DNA of 7,412 nucleotides, taken from the NCBI GenBank assembly GCA_966128725.1, contig CBHYLN010000200.1:1-7412 (forward strand), in the 5' to 3' direction. The translations under genes and the position numbers were made by a program. Below are positions 6,411 through 7,412 of this stretch, one piece after another. Every line of letters starts with the position of its first letter. Position 1 is the stretch's first letter. The notes beneath the pieces were generated by a model. The model ran no database searches and was not told the origin of the DNA. It was given only the letters and a program-made list of their open reading frames with translations. This DNA is from JAFDZV01 sp966128725. GTDB lineage: Bacteria > Bacteroidota > Ignavibacteria > OLB7.

Positions 6411-7412
6411 ATGACCACCAACGTGAATCACCAGAAACCGACGGGCAACGCCCGTGGCAGAACACCAATCACACATCTCGGCATTCGTGCGGCAGCCATA
6501 TTCCTGTTGCTGTTGCTTGCTGGAAGCAGTGCCCTGTGGGCGCAGGGGTTGCCGCCAACACCGGCGCCCGATACCACCCGCGCGACCTACACCAATGAGA
6601 CCGGCGACACCATTGCCGTGGTATTTCCGCCACCGGACTCCGTCTACGTGCATAACAGGCTGATCCTGAAGTTCCATCCGGGTGCGCTCAACCAGGGGCT
6701 ACTCTGTTTCAGCGTGCCATCGCCGATCGACTCCGAGGAGATCCATCAGACATCGTTGCAAGGCATGCCGAACTCATATCGCGCGTACCTGCTGGGGCAA
6801 CTCTTCAACATCGACAGCGGCATCGTCACTGACACGTTATTGCGCGCCGCCTTGCGTGCCTACGGTGGGCGCTACCTGCGCCGCATGACAACGGCGAACC
6901 CATGTGTTGATTCGATTTCCATTGCACGCAACGGCGACACGCTGAAGGTTGACGACTACAACTGGATGGTGCTTGAGCTGACCAACGACACATCGGCGTT
7001 GGCGGCGTTTCAGCAGTTGCCGCGAGCGTTCCCCGATGCCGTGCAGATGGTGGACCTGAACTATATCGTCACACAAAATGCCACGCCACGCGACGGGCTT
7101 TTTGGATTTCAAAAGAGCTTTGGCAAAACACGCATCGGCATGGAGTATGCCTGGAATTATCAAACGGGCAACTACGGTATACGGGTTGGCATCATCGATA
7201 ACGGCCTTGATTACCGGCACTGTGATCTCGGGGGCGCAACCGGCCTGAACCGGAAGGTATCCGGTGGTTGGAACTGGACCGGCAACAACGCGCAATTCTA
7301 CCGCCGCTCCATGCATGGGACCGCCGTCGCCGGTATCGTGGGCGCCTTGACGGACAACGATTCGTTGAACGAGTGCAGGGCATTCACAGGAATCGGTGGC
7401 GGCTGGGGCTGG
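6411..7412 (+). CDS. Secreted subtilisin-family (S8) serine protease precursor, N-terminal part; 3' end outside window
   Basis: The frame is open for 334 residues to the right edge. A Sec signal peptide has a 26-residue n-region, a hydrophobic core (27-41) and likely cleavage LWA/Q at 44/45. The following region (about 46-225) looks like an inhibitory and folding prodomain: it has the RLILKFHPGA strand (83-92) seen in fervidolysin-type subtilase propeptides and ends near VDLNYIV (214-220). The catalytic domain begins around 230. VGIIDNGLDYRHCDL holds the catalytic Asp (D263) and HGTAVAGIVGA the catalytic His (H302), 39 residues apart as expected for S8A. The Ser motif should lie off the edge, probably with a T9SS sorting domain. 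DNG replaces the usual DTG/DSG, and HCDL the usual HPDL. An in-frame ATG at 6333 would add 26 residues and an implausible n-region; neither start has a Shine-Dalgarno site. It is likely an extracellular protease for nutrient breakdown or maturation of exported proteins. Confidence 0.93.
   Translation, partial: MTTNVNHQKPTGNARGRTPITHLGIRAAAIFLLLLLAGSSALWAQGLPPTPAPDTTRATYTNETGDTIAVVFPPPDSVYVHNRLILKFHPGALNQGLLCFSVPSPIDSEEIHQTSLQGMPNSYRAYLLGQLFNIDSGIVTDTLLRAALRAYGGRYLRRMTTANPCVDSISIARNGDTLKVDDYNWMVLELTNDTSALAAFQQLPRAFPDAVQMVDLNYIVTQNATPRDGLFGFQKSFGKTRIGMEYAWNYQTGNYGIRVGIIDNGLDYRHCDLGGATGLNRKVSGGWNWTGNNAQFYRRSMHGTAVAGIVGALTDNDSLNECRAFTGIGGGWGW

Overview
The window (about 7.4 kb, GC-rich) looks like chromosomal DNA of a Bacteroidota/Chlorobiota-type bacterium that uses the type IX secretion system (T9SS). 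The clearest evidence is the C-terminal end of the middle gene, which matches the T9SS type A sorting domain (WPNP motif, HDMAGRE strand, SGAYLL strand, lysine-containing tail). All three proteins also carry a Sec signal peptide whose predicted cleavage leaves glutamine at +1, as is common in this phylum. An uncultured Kapabacteria/Ignavibacteria-like lineage is my best guess from protein style and GC, but the window has no taxonomic marker gene.

Layout: 1-3755 (minus) is the 5' part of a very large gene whose 3' end lies off the left edge. It encodes at least 1251 residues of a secreted protein that I do not recognise by name. Its middle has barrel-glycosidase-like motifs and its C-terminal visible part has beta-propeller-like strands. 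3756-3895 is a short spacer with two perfect inverted repeats. 3896-5602 (minus) is a complete 568-residue secreted FG-GAP/VCBS beta-propeller protein with a T9SS sorting domain. 5603-6410 is an 808-bp non-coding divergent spacer with promoter-like elements on both strands, a perfect 9-bp palindrome and a thrice-repeated 8-mer. 6411-7412 (plus) is the 5' part of a subtilisin-family (S8) protease with signal peptide, prodomain and the Asp and His catalytic motifs; the Ser motif lies off the right edge.

The three genes form a small block of exported proteins. The two minus-strand genes are 140 bp apart and could be co-transcribed, although a strong hairpin lies between them. The protease is divergent from them across the large spacer. 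Nothing shows a mobile element, CRISPR array, phage gene or RNA gene. I see no clear new multi-gene system. The most interesting points are the unannotated giant secreted protein with its SD-supported upstream start, the hexapeptide repeat in the signal peptide of the propeller protein, the split codon usage of that gene, and the ordered structure of the divergent spacer.
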